Assembly (NCBI RefSeq): GCF_000785535.1
Contig: NZ_CP007595.1
Location: 3,246,439 to 3,310,438, forward strand
DNA: 64,000 nt
Direction of reading: 5' to 3'
Origin: Arthrobacter sp. PAMC 25486
GTDB lineage: Bacteria; Actinomycetota; Actinomycetes; Actinomycetales; Micrococcaceae
Part shown: positions 26,895 through 37,672 of the stretch, piece after piece
Layout: each line of letters starts with the position of its first letter
How positions within the stretch are numbered: position 1 is the stretch's first letter
Translations under genes and position numbers: made by a program
Notes under the pieces: generated by a model
What the model was told of the DNA's origin: nothing
The model's database searches: none
What the model saw: the letters and a program-made list of their open reading frames with translations, nothing else

Positions 26895-27608
26895 TTAGAT
26901 GGCGCAGCCGTCCGGGCCGCACACCTCAGCGTCCGATTCATCAGAAGAAGCCGCACCCACCATGGTCAGCGGGTTGGCTTCCTGCCATGCCTGCTCGAGC
27001 GCCTGGCTGAACACGTCAGCGGGCTGGGCGCCGGAGATGCCGTACTTCCTGTCGATGACGAAGAACGGCACACCGGTGACGCCAATGGCGCGGGCCTCGG
27101 CAAAGTCGTGGCGGACCTCGTCGGCGTACTTGTCGGTGTCCAGCGCCTCGTTGATCTCGGCCGCGGACAGTCCGGCCTCGGTGCCAAGCTGCACGAGCGC
27201 GTCGCGGGAGCCAATGTCCAAGCCGTGCTCAAAGTGGCCCGAGAGCAGGGCTTCCTTCACGGCGCCGCCCTTCCCATGGGCGGCGGCCAGATGCAGCAGC
27301 TGGTGGGCGTTGAAGCTGTTGGCCACCACCACATTCTCGAACTTGTAGTTCAGGCCCTCCGCCGCAGCCTGCTCGGTGACGTGCGTGAACATGCCGGCAA
27401 CCTGTGCCGGGTCCATGCCCTTGCGCTCGCTCAAATAGCTCAGCTCGGTGCCGTCATAATGCTCCGGAATGGTGGGGTCCAGCTGGTAACTGCGCCACTG
27501 CACCTCCACGGCATCCTTGTGCGCGAACCCGTTCAGGGCGGTCTCAAAACGGCGCTTGCCAATGTAGCACCAGGGGCAGGCCACGTCGGACCAGATTTCA
27601 ATCTTCAT
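26895..27608 (-). CDS. DsbA-family oxidoreductase (FrnE-like)
   Basis: Thioredoxin-fold protein of 237 residues with the N-terminal KIEIWSDVACPWCYIGKRRF, active-site CPWC at 11-14, an inserted helical domain and the cis-proline loop GVTGVPFFVIDRKYGISGAQ. The start is ATG 27608; the frame stays open for 35 codons upstream but those residues are not family-like. There is no signal peptide, so it acts in the cytoplasm, as FrnE/DsbA-like polyketide and stress proteins do. A C-terminal tail with two further cysteines (AEVCGPDGCAI) is noteworthy and might form a second redox pair. Confidence 0.9.
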   Translation of the reverse strand: MKIEIWSDVACPWCYIGKRRFETALNGFAHKDAVEVQWRSYQLDPTIPEHYDGTELSYLSERKGMDPAQVAGMFTHVTEQAAAEGLNYKFENVVVANSFNAHQLLHLAAAHGKGGAVKEALLSGHFEHGLDIGSRDALVQLGTEAGLSAAEINEALDTDKYADEVRHDFAEARAIGVTGVPFFVIDRKYGISGAQPADVFSQALEQAWQEANPLTMVGAASSDESDAEVCGPDGCAI

Positions 27609-27673
27609 ACCTGCGCCAACGGGGAAGTCGCGGCGATTATTCCGGCCCGGCCCGCCGGTTTGGCGCACAAAGC

Positions 27674-27723
27674 ACGACGGCGGTTGGCGCCGTTTCGTGG
27701 GAAAGGGCGCCAACCGCCGTCGT
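27674..27723. terminator. Terminator hairpin of malate synthase
   Basis: Perfect 18-bp stem ACGACGGCGGTTGGCGCC (27674-27691) and GGCGCCAACCGCCGTCGT (27706-27723) with a 14-nt loop, 80 bp beyond the aceB stop on the minus strand. It carries the GCCGTCGT core of the interspersed family in an extended stem. Confidence 0.8.
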
Positions 27724-27804
27724 ACTTCTTGAGATTTAAGGTTGCCTTACCGGGACCCGGATCTCGGGCCTGCAGTGGCGTCGCATCCGGTGCGGCAACC
27801 AAAC

Positions 27805-29454
27805 TTATGCTGCTGCGAGCTGCCGTTCGGTCTGCTCGGCGTGCAGGTAGTTCGCGTAGGCGGAGGTGGTCAGGAAGGCGGGGAACTCCTCGCCCATGGC
27901 CACGTCGGTGAAGATTTCCAGGGCTTCCTCGAAACGGTCGCCCTCGAAGCGGGGGAGGCGGGCGAATTCCTCCTCGAGCATCTCCGTGACCCAGTCGTAG
28001 GTGATGAGTTCGCCCGTGTCGGTGATGGCCTGGCTGTGGATCCACTGCCAGATCTGCGAGCGGGAGATTTCCGCGGTGGCGGCGTCCTCCATGAGGTTGT
28101 TCAGGGCGACGGCGCCGTGGCCGCGCAGCCAGGATTCGATGTACTGGATGCCGACCCAGATGTTGTCGCGGATGCCCTGTTCGGTGATGTTGCCCTGGGT
28201 GCCGGCGACGTTCAGGAGTGCGCGGTCATCCAGCTCAACCTCTTCGCGGGTGCGGCTGATCTGGTTCGGGTTCCAGCCCAGGATCTCATCGAAAACCTCC
28301 ATGGCCACAGGAACCAGGTCCGGGTGGGCCACCCAGGAGCCGTCAAAGCCGTCGTTGGCCTCGCGGGTCTTGTCGGCGCGGACCTTGGCCATCGCATTGG
28401 CGTTGGCTTCCGGGTCGCGGCGGTTGGGCACGAAGGCTGCCATGCCGCCGATCGCCATGGCGCCGCGGGTGTGGCAGGCACGGACCAGCTGTTCGGTGTA
28501 GGCGCGCATAAACGGGGCCGTCATCGTGATCTGGTTGCGGTCCGGGAGCACGAAGCGCGGGCCGCGGGTGCGGAAGTTCTTGATGACGGAGAACAGGTAG
28601 TCCCAGCGGCCTGCATTCAGGCCGGCGGCGTGGTCGCGCAGCTCGTAGAGGATTTCCTCCATCTCAAAGGCGGCCGTGATGGTCTCGATCAAAACCGTGG
28701 CACGGATGGTGCCCTGCGGGATGCCGAGCAGGTCCTGGGCCTGGATGAAGATGTCATTCCAGAGCCGGGCCTCCTGGTGGTTTTCAATCTTCGGCAGGTA
28801 AAAGTACGGTCCCTTGCCCTGGGCGATCAGCCGGCGGGCGTTGTGGAAAAAGTACAGTCCAAAGTCAACAACTCCACCGGCCATGGGCTTGCCGTTGATC
28901 AGCAGGTGCTTCTCCGGCAGGTGCCAGCCGCGGGGGCGGACCACGATGGTGGGCAGCTCCTCCGCCGGGGCCAGCTTGTACTCCTTGCCTTCGGGGCTGG
29001 TGAAGTCGATGCGGCGTTCCAATGCGTCGATCAAGTTCAGCTGGCCGCGGATGACATTGCCCCAGGTGGGTGTGGAGGAGTCTTCCATGTCGGCCAGCCA
29101 CACCTTGGCGCCGGAGTTCAGGGCGTTGATGGTCATCTTCTTATCCACCGGACCGGTGATTTCCACGCGGCGGTCCTCGAGGCCGGGGGCCGGGGGAGCG
29201 ACGCGCCAGTTCGGGTCCTCTCGGATGGTGGAGGTTTCGCGCAGGTAGCGGGGGTCGGAGCCGCTGAGGATCTGCGAGCGGCGGGTGCGGCGGGCTTCGA
29301 GCAGTTCCGCACGGCGCGCCGTTGTGGTGCGGTTCAGGGCTGCGATGAAGTCCAAGGCCTCGGGGGTCAGGATTTCGTCCTGGCGGTGGATGGGCGGTGC
29401 GGTCAGGGTGATGCCGTTGAACGTGATTCCGTTCAGGCTGTTCGTTGAGTTCAT
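27805..29454 (-). CDS. aceB: Malate synthase A
   Basis: Second enzyme of the glyoxylate shunt: glyoxylate plus acetyl-CoA to malate. Length 549, as for the MSA isoform. Recognisable blocks: [36 protein letters not shown], the catalytic segment [19 protein letters not shown] with its conserved arginine and glutamate, [17 protein letters not shown], and [15 protein letters not shown]. Start ATG 29454 follows GGAGAAATCCC. It lies 108 bp downstream of aceA on the same strand with a large hairpin between them. Confidence 0.96.
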   Translation of the reverse strand: MNSTNSLNGITFNGITLTAPPIHRQDEILTPEALDFIAALNRTTTARRAELLEARRTRRSQILSGSDPRYLRETSTIREDPNWRVAPPAPGLEDRRVEITGPVDKKMTINALNSGAKVWLADMEDSSTPTWGNVIRGQLNLIDALERRIDFTSPEGKEYKLAPAEELPTIVVRPRGWHLPEKHLLINGKPMAGGVVDFGLYFFHNARRLIAQGKGPYFYLPKIENHQEARLWNDIFIQAQDLLGIPQGTIRATVLIETITAAFEMEEILYELRDHAAGLNAGRWDYLFSVIKNFRTRGPRFVLPDRNQITMTAPFMRAYTEQLVRACHTRGAMAIGGMAAFVPNRRDPEANANAMAKVRADKTREANDGFDGSWVAHPDLVPVAMEVFDEILGWNPNQISRTREEVELDDRALLNVAGTQGNITEQGIRDNIWVGIQYIESWLRGHGAVALNNLMEDAATAEISRSQIWQWIHSQAITDTGELITYDWVTEMLEEEFARLPRFEGDRFEEALEIFTDVAMGEEFPAFLTTSAYANYLHAEQTERQLAAA

Positions 29455-29483
29455 GGGATTTCTCCAAGTCTGGATTCATCGAT

Positions 29484-29542
29484 TACGCAGTTGTTGGACG
29501 AAAAACCGTGGTTTCTGGTCAAATCGGTCCAACAACTGCGTA
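29484..29542. terminator. Hairpin between aceA and aceB
   Basis: Perfect 15-bp inverted repeat TACGCAGTTGTTGGA (29484-29498) and TCCAACAACTGCGTA (29528-29542) enclosing 29 nt. On the minus strand it follows the aceA stop (29563) by about 20 bp and precedes the aceB start. It may terminate most aceA transcripts or process an aceA-aceB mRNA. Confidence 0.75.
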
Positions 29543-29562
29543 CTCGATGTGAAGGGTGGGGG

Positions 29563-30885
<1,323 letters not shown>

Positions 30886-31042
30886 GATGGTTGCTCCTTG
30901 TGGTTTCGATCTTGCCGGTTCGACGGTGAAGCGGAAAGGATCTTGCGTTCCTTCTTAGTGATTTCTACTATTCCGAGCTTTTCAAGGGGTTGCTAGGGGT
31001 AAGTGGTGGAAAGATTGGCACTTCTTCACGTATCCTCAAGAA

Positions 31043-32539
31043 ATGACTAATGTGGGCTGGAACACAGGCGATGTGGCTGCGAAGCATGGCAAGGAAGCCG
31101 CCGGGCAGGGAGAATTGGACATCATTTCCTTGGGGAGGCGGGTGCGGCACCTGCGCAAGAACTTGGGGCTGACGCTGGATGATCTCGGCGCCAAGGTGGG
31201 GTCGGCGCCGTCGCAACTGTCCTTGATTGAAAATGGCAAACGCGAGCCCAAACTGGGGCTGCTGCAGGCACTGTCCGGGGCACTCGGCGTCGGGCTTGAC
31301 GAGCTGCTGGGAAATGAGCCTCCCAGCAGGCGGGCCGCGCTGGAAATCGAGCTGGAAAGGGCACAACGGGGGCCGTTGTACCAGTCGCTGGGGCTGCCCA
31401 CTGTCCGCGTCAGTTCGCGGCTTTCTACGGAAGTGCTCGAGTCTCTGGTGGGGTTGCAGCATGAGCTGGAGCGGCGGCTGGATGAGCAGTCGGCGACGCC
31501 GGAGGAGGCACGCCGGGCCAACAATGAAATCCGCATGGAAATGCGCGAGCGCAACAACTATTACCCGGAGATTGAGAAGCAGGCGCAGGACCTCCTCAAG
31601 GCGGTGGGGCATGACCATGGGCCGCTGTCGCACCACGTGGCCGCGGACGTGGCCGAACACCTCGGTTTTGACCTGCATTATGTGGGGGATTTGCCGCATT
31701 CCACGCGGTCGGTGACGGATTTGAAGAATCGCCGAATTTATCTCACGCAGGGCCAGCGTTCCGACCATGACCCGCGTTCGGTGCTGTTGCAGGCGCTGGG
31801 GCATTACGTTTTGGGGCACCAGACTCCGCGCAACTATGGCGATTTCCTGCGCCAGCGCGTCTACACGAACTACTTTGCCGCGTCGCTGCTGATGCCGGAA
31901 CGGGCCACGGTGGATTTCCTCAAGGCGGCCAAGTCGGCGAAGGAGCTGGCCATTGAGGACATCCGGGACGCCTTTGCCGTTTCCTATGAAACGGCTGCGC
32001 ACCGGTTTACGAACCTTGCCACCGAGCATTTGGGCATCACCACCCACTTCCAGAAAGTGCACGAGTCCGGGATCATCCACAAGGCCTACGAGAACGACGG
32101 CGTGAACTTCCCGGCCGACCATACCGGCGCCATCGAGGGGCAGGCCGTGTGCCGGTTCTGGACTTCGCGCGCTGTGTTTGACGTGCCCGACAAGTTTCGC
32201 GCCTTCAACCAATACACGGACACGGCCGTGGGAACGTACTGGTGCACGGCCCGGACGGAACGGCACTCCTCGGGCGAGTACTCGCTGAGCATCGGTGTCC
32301 CCTATGCCCACGTGAAATGGTTCCGGGGCCGGGAAACCACGGAACGGTCGCAGTCGAGGTGCCCGGATCCGGACTGCTGCCGCCGCCCTCCCGCGGAGCT
32401 GTCAGCACAGTGGGCCGGCAATGCGTGGCCGTCAACCCGTGCCAACTCGCACCTGCTCGCCGCCATGCCGCAGGGAGCATTTCCTGGCGTTGATGAGACC
32501 GAGGTATACAAGTTCCTGGCGGCACACGAGGGGCGGTAG
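31043..32539 (+). CDS. ramB: RamB-like XRE-family regulator of acetate/glyoxylate genes
   Basis: Regulator of 498 residues. An N-terminal XRE helix-turn-helix (about 30-85: RVRHLRKNLGLTLDDLGAKV, SQLSLIENGKREPKL) is followed by a coiled linker, an ImmA/IrrE-like domain in which the zinc HExxH motif is degraded (LGHYVLGHQT), and a C-terminal short-chain fatty acyl regulator domain with a cysteine group CPDPDCC. This architecture is that of RamB, which controls aceA and aceB. Divergence from aceA supports the assignment. I could not identify a certain RamB box in the 157-bp gap. Confidence 0.88.
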   Translation: MTNVGWNTGDVAAKHGKEAAGQGELDIISLGRRVRHLRKNLGLTLDDLGAKVGSAPSQLSLIENGKREPKLGLLQALSGALGVGLDELLGNEPPSRRAALEIELERAQRGPLYQSLGLPTVRVSSRLSTEVLESLVGLQHELERRLDEQSATPEEARRANNEIRMEMRERNNYYPEIEKQAQDLLKAVGHDHGPLSHHVAADVAEHLGFDLHYVGDLPHSTRSVTDLKNRRIYLTQGQRSDHDPRSVLLQALGHYVLGHQTPRNYGDFLRQRVYTNYFAASLLMPERATVDFLKAAKSAKELAIEDIRDAFAVSYETAAHRFTNLATEHLGITTHFQKVHESGIIHKAYENDGVNFPADHTGAIEGQAVCRFWTSRAVFDVPDKFRAFNQYTDTAVGTYWCTARTERHSSGEYSLSIGVPYAHVKWFRGRETTERSQSRCPDPDCCRRPPAELSAQWAGNAWPSTRANSHLLAAMPQGAFPGVDETEVYKFLAAHEGR

Positions 32540-32579
32540 GGCGTCTGGCAAGCTCGATGTGCCGCATTGTCAGATGAGC

Positions 32580-33719
32580 CTAAGATTGGGGCTGGAGCCA
32601 AGTGTCCCGGGCAACTGCAATGGACTGCTGCGACCTGGGCGGCAGCTGTCGTTTGAGGTGGATGGCGTAGTCCGCCAAGGCTGCTGAAAGATCGTCGGCG
32701 TCAAACTCGTCAAACGCCGGAGCCAGGACATCGCGGGCATGGTGTGCGATGCGACCGAAGGATTTTCCGCTCAACTTTTCTGCTGCACATTCCCAGACCA
32801 TCTGAACGGGACCATCTGCTGCTACCCACTGGGTAGGGACAGCTGTGATCCCGGAACTTCGAGGCCGGAAAAGGTCGCACAGTTCGACAACTGCCTCCAG
32901 CAGCACACCTTTTTGGGATGATTCCTGCCCCACAAGCTCTGCATTGACGGAGGCTACAAAGACTTTGGAAAGTGCCGTGTTCAGGCGCTGGATTTGTTCG
33001 GCAGCATGCCGTTGGAAAGTGACCATGAAGCCGGCCGTGGCAAGAATTATGGCTGAGACTATGGCAAATTGCGGTGCCTCGCCCGTGCTCCATGGAAGGA
33101 CGGCCACCGCAACAAAGACACCGAGCACTGACACCGTGAGGTATCGCAGCAGGTGGATCGTCCCGAACAGCACGTGGGTTGATCGCAACGGTTTCCACGT
33201 CAGCAGGGTCGTGGCCGTCGGCACAAACGAAAAGGACATCATCATGGCACCCAAGGGCAGGGCCGCGGAGATTGCCGCGACGAATTTCAGCTCCGACATC
33301 TCCGTCCACTGAAGTGCAAAACCCCAGATGATGCAGAAGGTTGCCAATGCACAAACCCAGGGCGCGGCAATCAGCCAAGAACCAACGACCAGCGTTTTTC
33401 GTGCGGCCACCGATATGGATCGATACGTTGATGCGGAGAGATACCTCTCGAGGGGCCGTATCAGCAGCATCAAAAGAGCTGCCCAAAGAACGAAAAAATA
33501 CACAGTTTGAGAAAATACCAACTCCGCTATGAGCAGACATGCGGCCACTAGGTTTGCGGCGATCAGTAGTGAGACGCCCATGCGCACACCCGTGGGTGCG
33601 CTCTTTAGCCCGGTTGAAGCCACACCGTGCTTCGCCCGGCCGGGAGGGCGCGTTGTTGCTATTGTCGCGGCAACCTCGGCCAGCAGCGGCAAATTTTCCG
33701 TCGATGGTTGTTTCTTCAA
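32580..33719 (-). CDS. Predicted membrane protein of unknown function (379 aa)
   Basis: Residues about 45-230 hold five or six hydrophobic helices (SLLIAANLVAACLLIAELVF, YFFVLWAALLMLLI, VGSWLIAAPWVCALATFCII, LRYLTVSVLGVFVAVAVL, FAIVSAIILATAGF), followed by a soluble domain of about 150 residues ending QSIAVARDTWLQPQS. The frame runs further upstream, but a TTG at 33719 (MKKQPSTENLP) has AAGGGGA just before it on the minus strand and gives the most natural start; ATG at position 47 of this protein is an alternative. No family recognised. It converges on the ramB gene. Confidence 0.6.
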   Translation of the reverse strand: MKKQPSTENLPLLAEVAATIATTRPPGRAKHGVASTGLKSAPTGVRMGVSLLIAANLVAACLLIAELVFSQTVYFFVLWAALLMLLIRPLERYLSASTYRSISVAARKTLVVGSWLIAAPWVCALATFCIIWGFALQWTEMSELKFVAAISAALPLGAMMMSFSFVPTATTLLTWKPLRSTHVLFGTIHLLRYLTVSVLGVFVAVAVLPWSTGEAPQFAIVSAIILATAGFMVTFQRHAAEQIQRLNTALSKVFVASVNAELVGQESSQKGVLLEAVVELCDLFRPRSSGITAVPTQWVAADGPVQMVWECAAEKLSGKSFGRIAHHARDVLAPAFDEFDADDLSAALADYAIHLKRQLPPRSQQSIAVARDTWLQPQS

Positions 33720-33992
33720 GATTCCCCTTCGGAAAGCAGTGAATTGGGTCGTGCCGCATCTTAGTGGTGACGATACAGACTGGCACTGACACGAAGCCGG
33801 CCGGTCAGCTCTCAAGAAAGAACCACCGTCCCCTGAAGCGGATCGGTGCGGACTCGCCGTGGGGCGGCGGTGCATGAGGAAACGTTCCCCGGTTCTTCGC
33901 CGGACGTTCACCCGAAAATATGTCCTGCGTCCCAATGGGGCGCATAGCGTGAAGGAGTCAGCAACAACAGGCCCGAACGCTAAGGAACTTCA

Positions 33993-34832
33993 ATGACCAC
34001 GCACCACATCCCAGTTGTCCTGACCGCTGCGGGCGCTGCCGGCAACAACGAAGACGTTGTCGGCGACAACATCTCCGTCGTCAACGAAATGTACCGCTCG
34101 CTCCTGCACGCGGAGGACATCGCCACCAACGCCCTGCGCAGCTACTTTGCCGATTTCTACCTGACGCAGGCGCTCGACGGCGGATTTGCCCAGTATGTTT
34201 TCATGACGCCCGATCGCGAAGAACTCGATGGCTACATCCGCGACGGGCTCGAAGCTATGGGCGCCACGGCCCACCTTGACCTGTTCAACCGCACCGCCGC
34301 TCTCTATGACCTGCTCACCGAAACGGAGCTGCAGGACTACCTGGAGGACGGCACTGCAGTAGGTGCCAACCGTGCGGACGGCGCCACCGCCATGGACATG
34401 TTGGACGCAGAGTTTGAGGACCTTTTCGAGGCAGAGGACGTCACGGGGCTCAATGCCGTCTGGCTGCGCAGCCAGCCCGGCCTGCTGATTCTGTCCGAGC
34501 CCGAATTGGCCGCGCACATTGCCGACCGTGTCGCCCAGATCCCCGACCTGGAGGAGCGCCAGGCCGAGGCCGACCGGGAGGACACCCCCGAATTTGAACT
34601 CATCATCCGCGAACTCTGCGATGTTTCCGGCCATGAGCTGGTGAAGATCACCATGGGAGACCCCAACCACGAGTACAACGGGGAAACGGTCCTGGCCTGG
34701 CACTTCATCACGGACAAGGGCGAATTCATCATGCTCGACGGCGATGAAGAGGCCGTCATGGTCGATTCCCAAACCCAGGAAATCATTGCAAGCGTCGAGT
34801 TCGAGCTGGACGAGGACTTCGCCGACGCCTGA
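33993..34832 (+). CDS. DUF4375/DMP19-like protein
   Basis: Acidic cytoplasmic protein of 279 residues. The central block SYFADFYLTQALDGGFAQYV followed by GLEAMGATAHLDLF resembles the DUF4375 (DMP19) domain, which is also found in a neisserial DNA-mimic protein. The C-terminal half is very acidic (EAEDVTGLN, EERQAEADREDTPEFE, ELDEDFADA). Start ATG 33993 follows CTAAGGAAC. The domain assignment is moderate. A DNA-mimic role would rest only on family name and charge. Confidence 0.6.
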   Translation: MTTHHIPVVLTAAGAAGNNEDVVGDNISVVNEMYRSLLHAEDIATNALRSYFADFYLTQALDGGFAQYVFMTPDREELDGYIRDGLEAMGATAHLDLFNRTAALYDLLTETELQDYLEDGTAVGANRADGATAMDMLDAEFEDLFEAEDVTGLNAVWLRSQPGLLILSEPELAAHIADRVAQIPDLEERQAEADREDTPEFELIIRELCDVSGHELVKITMGDPNHEYNGETVLAWHFITDKGEFIMLDGDEEAVMVDSQTQEIIASVEFELDEDFADA

Positions 34833-34900
34833 CCTGACGCAGGCCCGGACTGCGGCATGGTTGCGGCGAATCGGAAAGACGGTTCGCCGTGACTTTGCCG

Positions 34901-34912
34901 TAAAGTCGACGC
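34901..34912 (+). promoter_or_regulatory. Leaderless-type promoter of the GIY-YIG gene
   Basis: TAAAGT at 34901-34906 is exactly 6 nt before the ATG at 34913, with no ribosome site. Confidence 0.5.
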
Positions 34913-35431
34913 ATGGAAGATCTCAAATGGACAAAAACTGCGCCTGCCAAAACCGCGTGGCAGGAGATGCCCTTCGCCCCCGGCATCTACAAGTGTTACC
35001 TGACGGGCGGACTGCCCAAAAATGTGGAGTGGCCCGCTGAATTGAAGCCGCTGAAGCGTGGGGACCTGATCTATGTGGGACGGGCAACAAACCTGCGCAG
35101 CCGGGCCCGGCACCACGACACACAAACATCAAAGTCCACTTTTCGCCGTTCCCTGGCTGCCATTTTGGGGCTTCAGGCACAGTGGCACGGACGGTCCGCG
35201 CATCCAAGGCTGACCGAAACGGACGAGGAACTCCTCAGTGCCTGGATGGTGAGCAACCTTGGCACATCCTTTTGCGTGGTTCCTGATTTGGACAGCGTTG
35301 CCGGCCTCGAGGACGCACTGCGTGCCGAACTCCGCCCGCCCTTCAACCGCGATGGGCTGACACCCGAGCAGTTGTACGTCTCGACCGCTACCACGGAAGC
35401 GAACCGCAACGCGCTTCGCGACAAGGGCTGA
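34913..35431 (+). CDS. GIY-YIG nuclease-like protein
   Basis: Protein of 172 residues with GIY-YIG features: GIY at 24-26, YVG at 54-56 in LIYVGRATNLRSRARHH (the arginine helix), a later acidic position (LEDALRAEL, E133) and NR at 145-146 in RPPFNRDGL. These are the positions of the catalytic Tyr pair, Arg, Glu and Asn of the family. It stands alone, is not part of UvrC, and has no mobile-element or restriction neighbour. A standalone GIY-YIG protein may be a repair nuclease, a restriction enzyme or a non-catalytic domain; substrate unknown. Confidence 0.75.
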   Translation: MEDLKWTKTAPAKTAWQEMPFAPGIYKCYLTGGLPKNVEWPAELKPLKRGDLIYVGRATNLRSRARHHDTQTSKSTFRRSLAAILGLQAQWHGRSAHPRLTETDEELLSAWMVSNLGTSFCVVPDLDSVAGLEDALRAELRPPFNRDGLTPEQLYVSTATTEANRNALRDKG

Positions 35432-35446
35432 GGCTCGAAATCGGGT

Positions 35447-35460
35447 GCGTGGAAACACGC
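35447..35460. repeat. GCGTG-GAAA-CACGC mini-hairpin shared with 47511
   Basis: A 5-bp stem closed by a GAAA tetraloop after the GIY-YIG stop. The core GTGGAAACACGCG followed by CCGG recurs near 47511, suggesting a small interspersed element. Confidence 0.4.
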
Positions 35461-35555
35461 GTCCGGGCCGTGGTCCCTTGACCGTTGCCGAAAACCACAG
35501 CATGCTGGCAGTGGTTACTGCCCGGTAATCGCGAGGCTCAACGATGAGGACCGCC

Positions 35556-36350
35556 ATGCCCCAAGAAGGTTCCCCCGCAACGCCGCATCCGGCCCAAAGG
35601 TTCACCGGAAAGAATGCCATCGTCACCGGTGCCAGCCGGGGGATCGGGCTGGCCGTCGCGCAACGCCTGGCGGCTGAGGGTGCCCGCGTTCTCATCACGG
35701 CCCGCCGCCAGGAACCACTCGATGCGGCCCTGGCCACCCTGGGCGGCAACGCACTTGCCGTTGCCGGGCACGCGGATGACCCGGACCACCGCGCGGAGGT
35801 GCTGGCCGCCGTCGAACACCATTTTGGCGGGTTGGACATCCTGGTCAACAACGCCGGCATCAACCCGGTCTACGGGCCGCTGGAAACAGCCGACCTGGAC
35901 GCGGCGCGCAAGATTTTCGAGGTCAACGTGCTCGGCACGCTCGCCTGGACGCAGGCCGTGCTGGCGCATCCCGGGCTCCGCTTCCGGGCGCGGTGCGGGA
36001 ACGTGGTGAACGTGGGCTCCATCAGCGGCGACGTCCCCGCCCCGGGCCTGGGCCTGTACGGCGTCAGCAAGGCGGCGGTCGCGCACCTGACACGCACGCT
36101 GTCCATGGAGCTGGCGCCGGACATCCGGGTGAACGCCGTGGCGCCGGCCGTGGTCAAAACCCGTTTTGCCGGTGCCCTGTATGAGGGGCGTGAGGCCGAG
36201 GTTGCCGCATCCTATCCGCTGGGGCGGCTGGGGGAGCCCCACGACGTAGCCTCCGCGGTTGCCTACCTCGCCTCCGCCGACGCCTCCTGGGTGACAGGGC
36301 AGGTGCTTACGCTCGACGGCGGCCTGCGCAACGCGGGAGGACTCGGATGA
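35556..36350 (+). CDS. Short-chain dehydrogenase/reductase (SDR)
   Basis: Classical SDR of about 264 residues. Cofactor motif TGASRGIG near residue 21, NNAG in DILVNNAGINPVYG, catalytic Ser in NVGSISG and YxxxK in YGVSKAA, then the usual VTGQVLTLDGG ending. GAGGA at 35546-35550 supports the ATG at 35556 (MPQEGSP); an in-frame ATG at 35544 is possible. It overlaps the acyl-CoA dehydrogenase gene by ATGA and is first of a three-gene cassette. It probably oxidises or reduces a hydroxyacyl/ketoacyl-CoA intermediate. Confidence 0.92.
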   Translation: MPQEGSPATPHPAQRFTGKNAIVTGASRGIGLAVAQRLAAEGARVLITARRQEPLDAALATLGGNALAVAGHADDPDHRAEVLAAVEHHFGGLDILVNNAGINPVYGPLETADLDAARKIFEVNVLGTLAWTQAVLAHPGLRFRARCGNVVNVGSISGDVPAPGLGLYGVSKAAVAHLTRTLSMELAPDIRVNAVAPAVVKTRFAGALYEGREAEVAASYPLGRLGEPHDVASAVAYLASADASWVTGQVLTLDGGLRNAGGLG

Positions 36351-37672
36351 ATACCATTCCCGCGGCCGGGCTCCACCCGGCAGCCGTAGAAGAACTGCGG
36401 CAGCGCACGCGCGCGTTCATCCGTGACACCGTCATCCCCGCCGAACCCCGTCCGGGCCAGGCCCTGAACCTGGCCGTCCGGCGGGAACTGCAGGCCGCCG
36501 CGCGGGACGCCGGCGTTTTTGCCCCGCACGTGCCCGTGGAATTTGGCGGGCAGGGGCTGGCGGTGGAGCACTGGTCGTCTGTGTTCCAAGAGGCTGGCTA
36601 TTCGCCGATCGGCCCGGCCGTGTTGAATTGTATGGCGCCGGATGAGGGCAACATGCACATGCTGCACCTGATCGGCAGCGACGCGCAAAAGCGGCAATTC
36701 CTGGCGCCCCTGGCGGCCGGGGACATCAGTTCATGCTTTGCCATGACGGAGCCGCACCCGGGTGCCGGCTCAGACCCCGACGCGTTGGCAACCACGGCCG
36801 TCCGTGACGGCAGCGGCTGGACCATCACCGGGCACAAGCGGTTCACCAGCGGCGCCACCTTCGCCTCCTTTGCCATCGTCATGGCGCGTACCGGGGCAGA
36901 CGCCGAAGAAGGGGCGGAGCCGGAAAGCGCACCGGACGCGGCGCCCGGCCCGACTGCGGCCCCGGCGGGCAGCACAACAAAAGCAGCCCCGGCCGGGGCC
37001 ACCATGTTCCTGGTGCCCATGGACACTCCGGGGGTGCGGATCGGGAACCCCATCCACACGGTGGACAGCTATCTGCCCGGCGGGCACCCGAACGTGCATT
37101 TCGACGGCGTCCGCGTCCCCGGATCCGCCGTCCTTGGCGAGGCGGGGCTCGGCTTCAAGTACGCCCAGGTGCGGCTGGGCCCGGCACGGCTGACCCACTG
37201 CATGCGGTGGCTGGGGCTGGCCCGCCGCGCCATGGACATCATGCTGGACCGTGCCAACACTAGGGAGATCTTTGGGGCGCACCTCTCGCAGTTGGGCATC
37301 GCCCAGGAGATGATCGCGCAGTCGGTCATCGACATTGAAACGTCCGACGCCATCATCGCCAAGTGCGCGGCACTGCTTGCCGTCGATGCGAAGGCCGGTT
37401 CAGCGCTGTCGTCCGTGGCCAAGGTGCACGTTTCCGAGGCGGTGTACCGGGTGATCGACAGGGCCGTGCAGCTGTGCGGCGGCGACGGCGTCTCCGACGG
37501 GCTGCCGCTGGCCCAATACCTGAACGAGGTGCGCCCGTTCCGCATCTATGACGGGTCCACGGAGACCCACAAGTGGGCCATTGCCCGCCGCTCGGCCTCG
37601 GGACGCCGCCGCGCCGTTGCGGCCGGGGAACCCTTCCAGGGCACGGCCAGGATCTACGAAGGGGAACGCTGA
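36347..37672 (+). CDS. Acyl-CoA dehydrogenase-like flavoprotein (ACAD10/11-LvaC type)
   Basis: Flavoprotein of 441 residues with the three acyl-CoA dehydrogenase domains: CFAMTEPHPGAGSD in the middle domain, RLGPARLTHCMRWLG and QLCGGDGVSDGLPL in the C-terminal domain. Two oddities. An alanine/proline-rich insert of about 35 residues (183-217) interrupts the beta domain. The position of the catalytic glutamate in ordinary dehydrogenases (YEG) is aspartate (FRIYDGSTETHK, D402), as in ACAD10/11-like proteins. The next gene encodes a phosphotransferase, the usual partner, so it may act on phosphorylated 4-hydroxyacyl-CoA rather than in plain beta-oxidation (inference). Confidence 0.88.
   Translation: MNTIPAAGLHPAAVEELRQRTRAFIRDTVIPAEPRPGQALNLAVRRELQAAARDAGVFAPHVPVEFGGQGLAVEHWSSVFQEAGYSPIGPAVLNCMAPDEGNMHMLHLIGSDAQKRQFLAPLAAGDISSCFAMTEPHPGAGSDPDALATTAVRDGSGWTITGHKRFTSGATFASFAIVMARTGADAEEGAEPESAPDAAPGPTAAPAGSTTKAAPAGATMFLVPMDTPGVRIGNPIHTVDSYLPGGHPNVHFDGVRVPGSAVLGEAGLGFKYAQVRLGPARLTHCMRWLGLARRAMDIMLDRANTREIFGAHLSQLGIAQEMIAQSVIDIETSDAIIAKCAALLAVDAKAGSALSSVAKVHVSEAVYRVIDRAVQLCGGDGVSDGLPLAQYLNEVRPFRIYDGSTETHKWAIARRSASGRRRAVAAGEPFQGTARIYEGER

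Noticed and set aside
27742..29448. 568-codon plus-strand frame opposite aceB
   Set aside because: Antisense shadow of the well-supported malate synthase gene; composition is typical of complementary GC-rich coding DNA.
30886..31042. A RamB box in the aceA-ramB intergenic region
   Set aside because: Looked for AAAGTTTGCAAA-like sequence; only weak partial matches such as CTTTTCAAG were seen, not enough to call.
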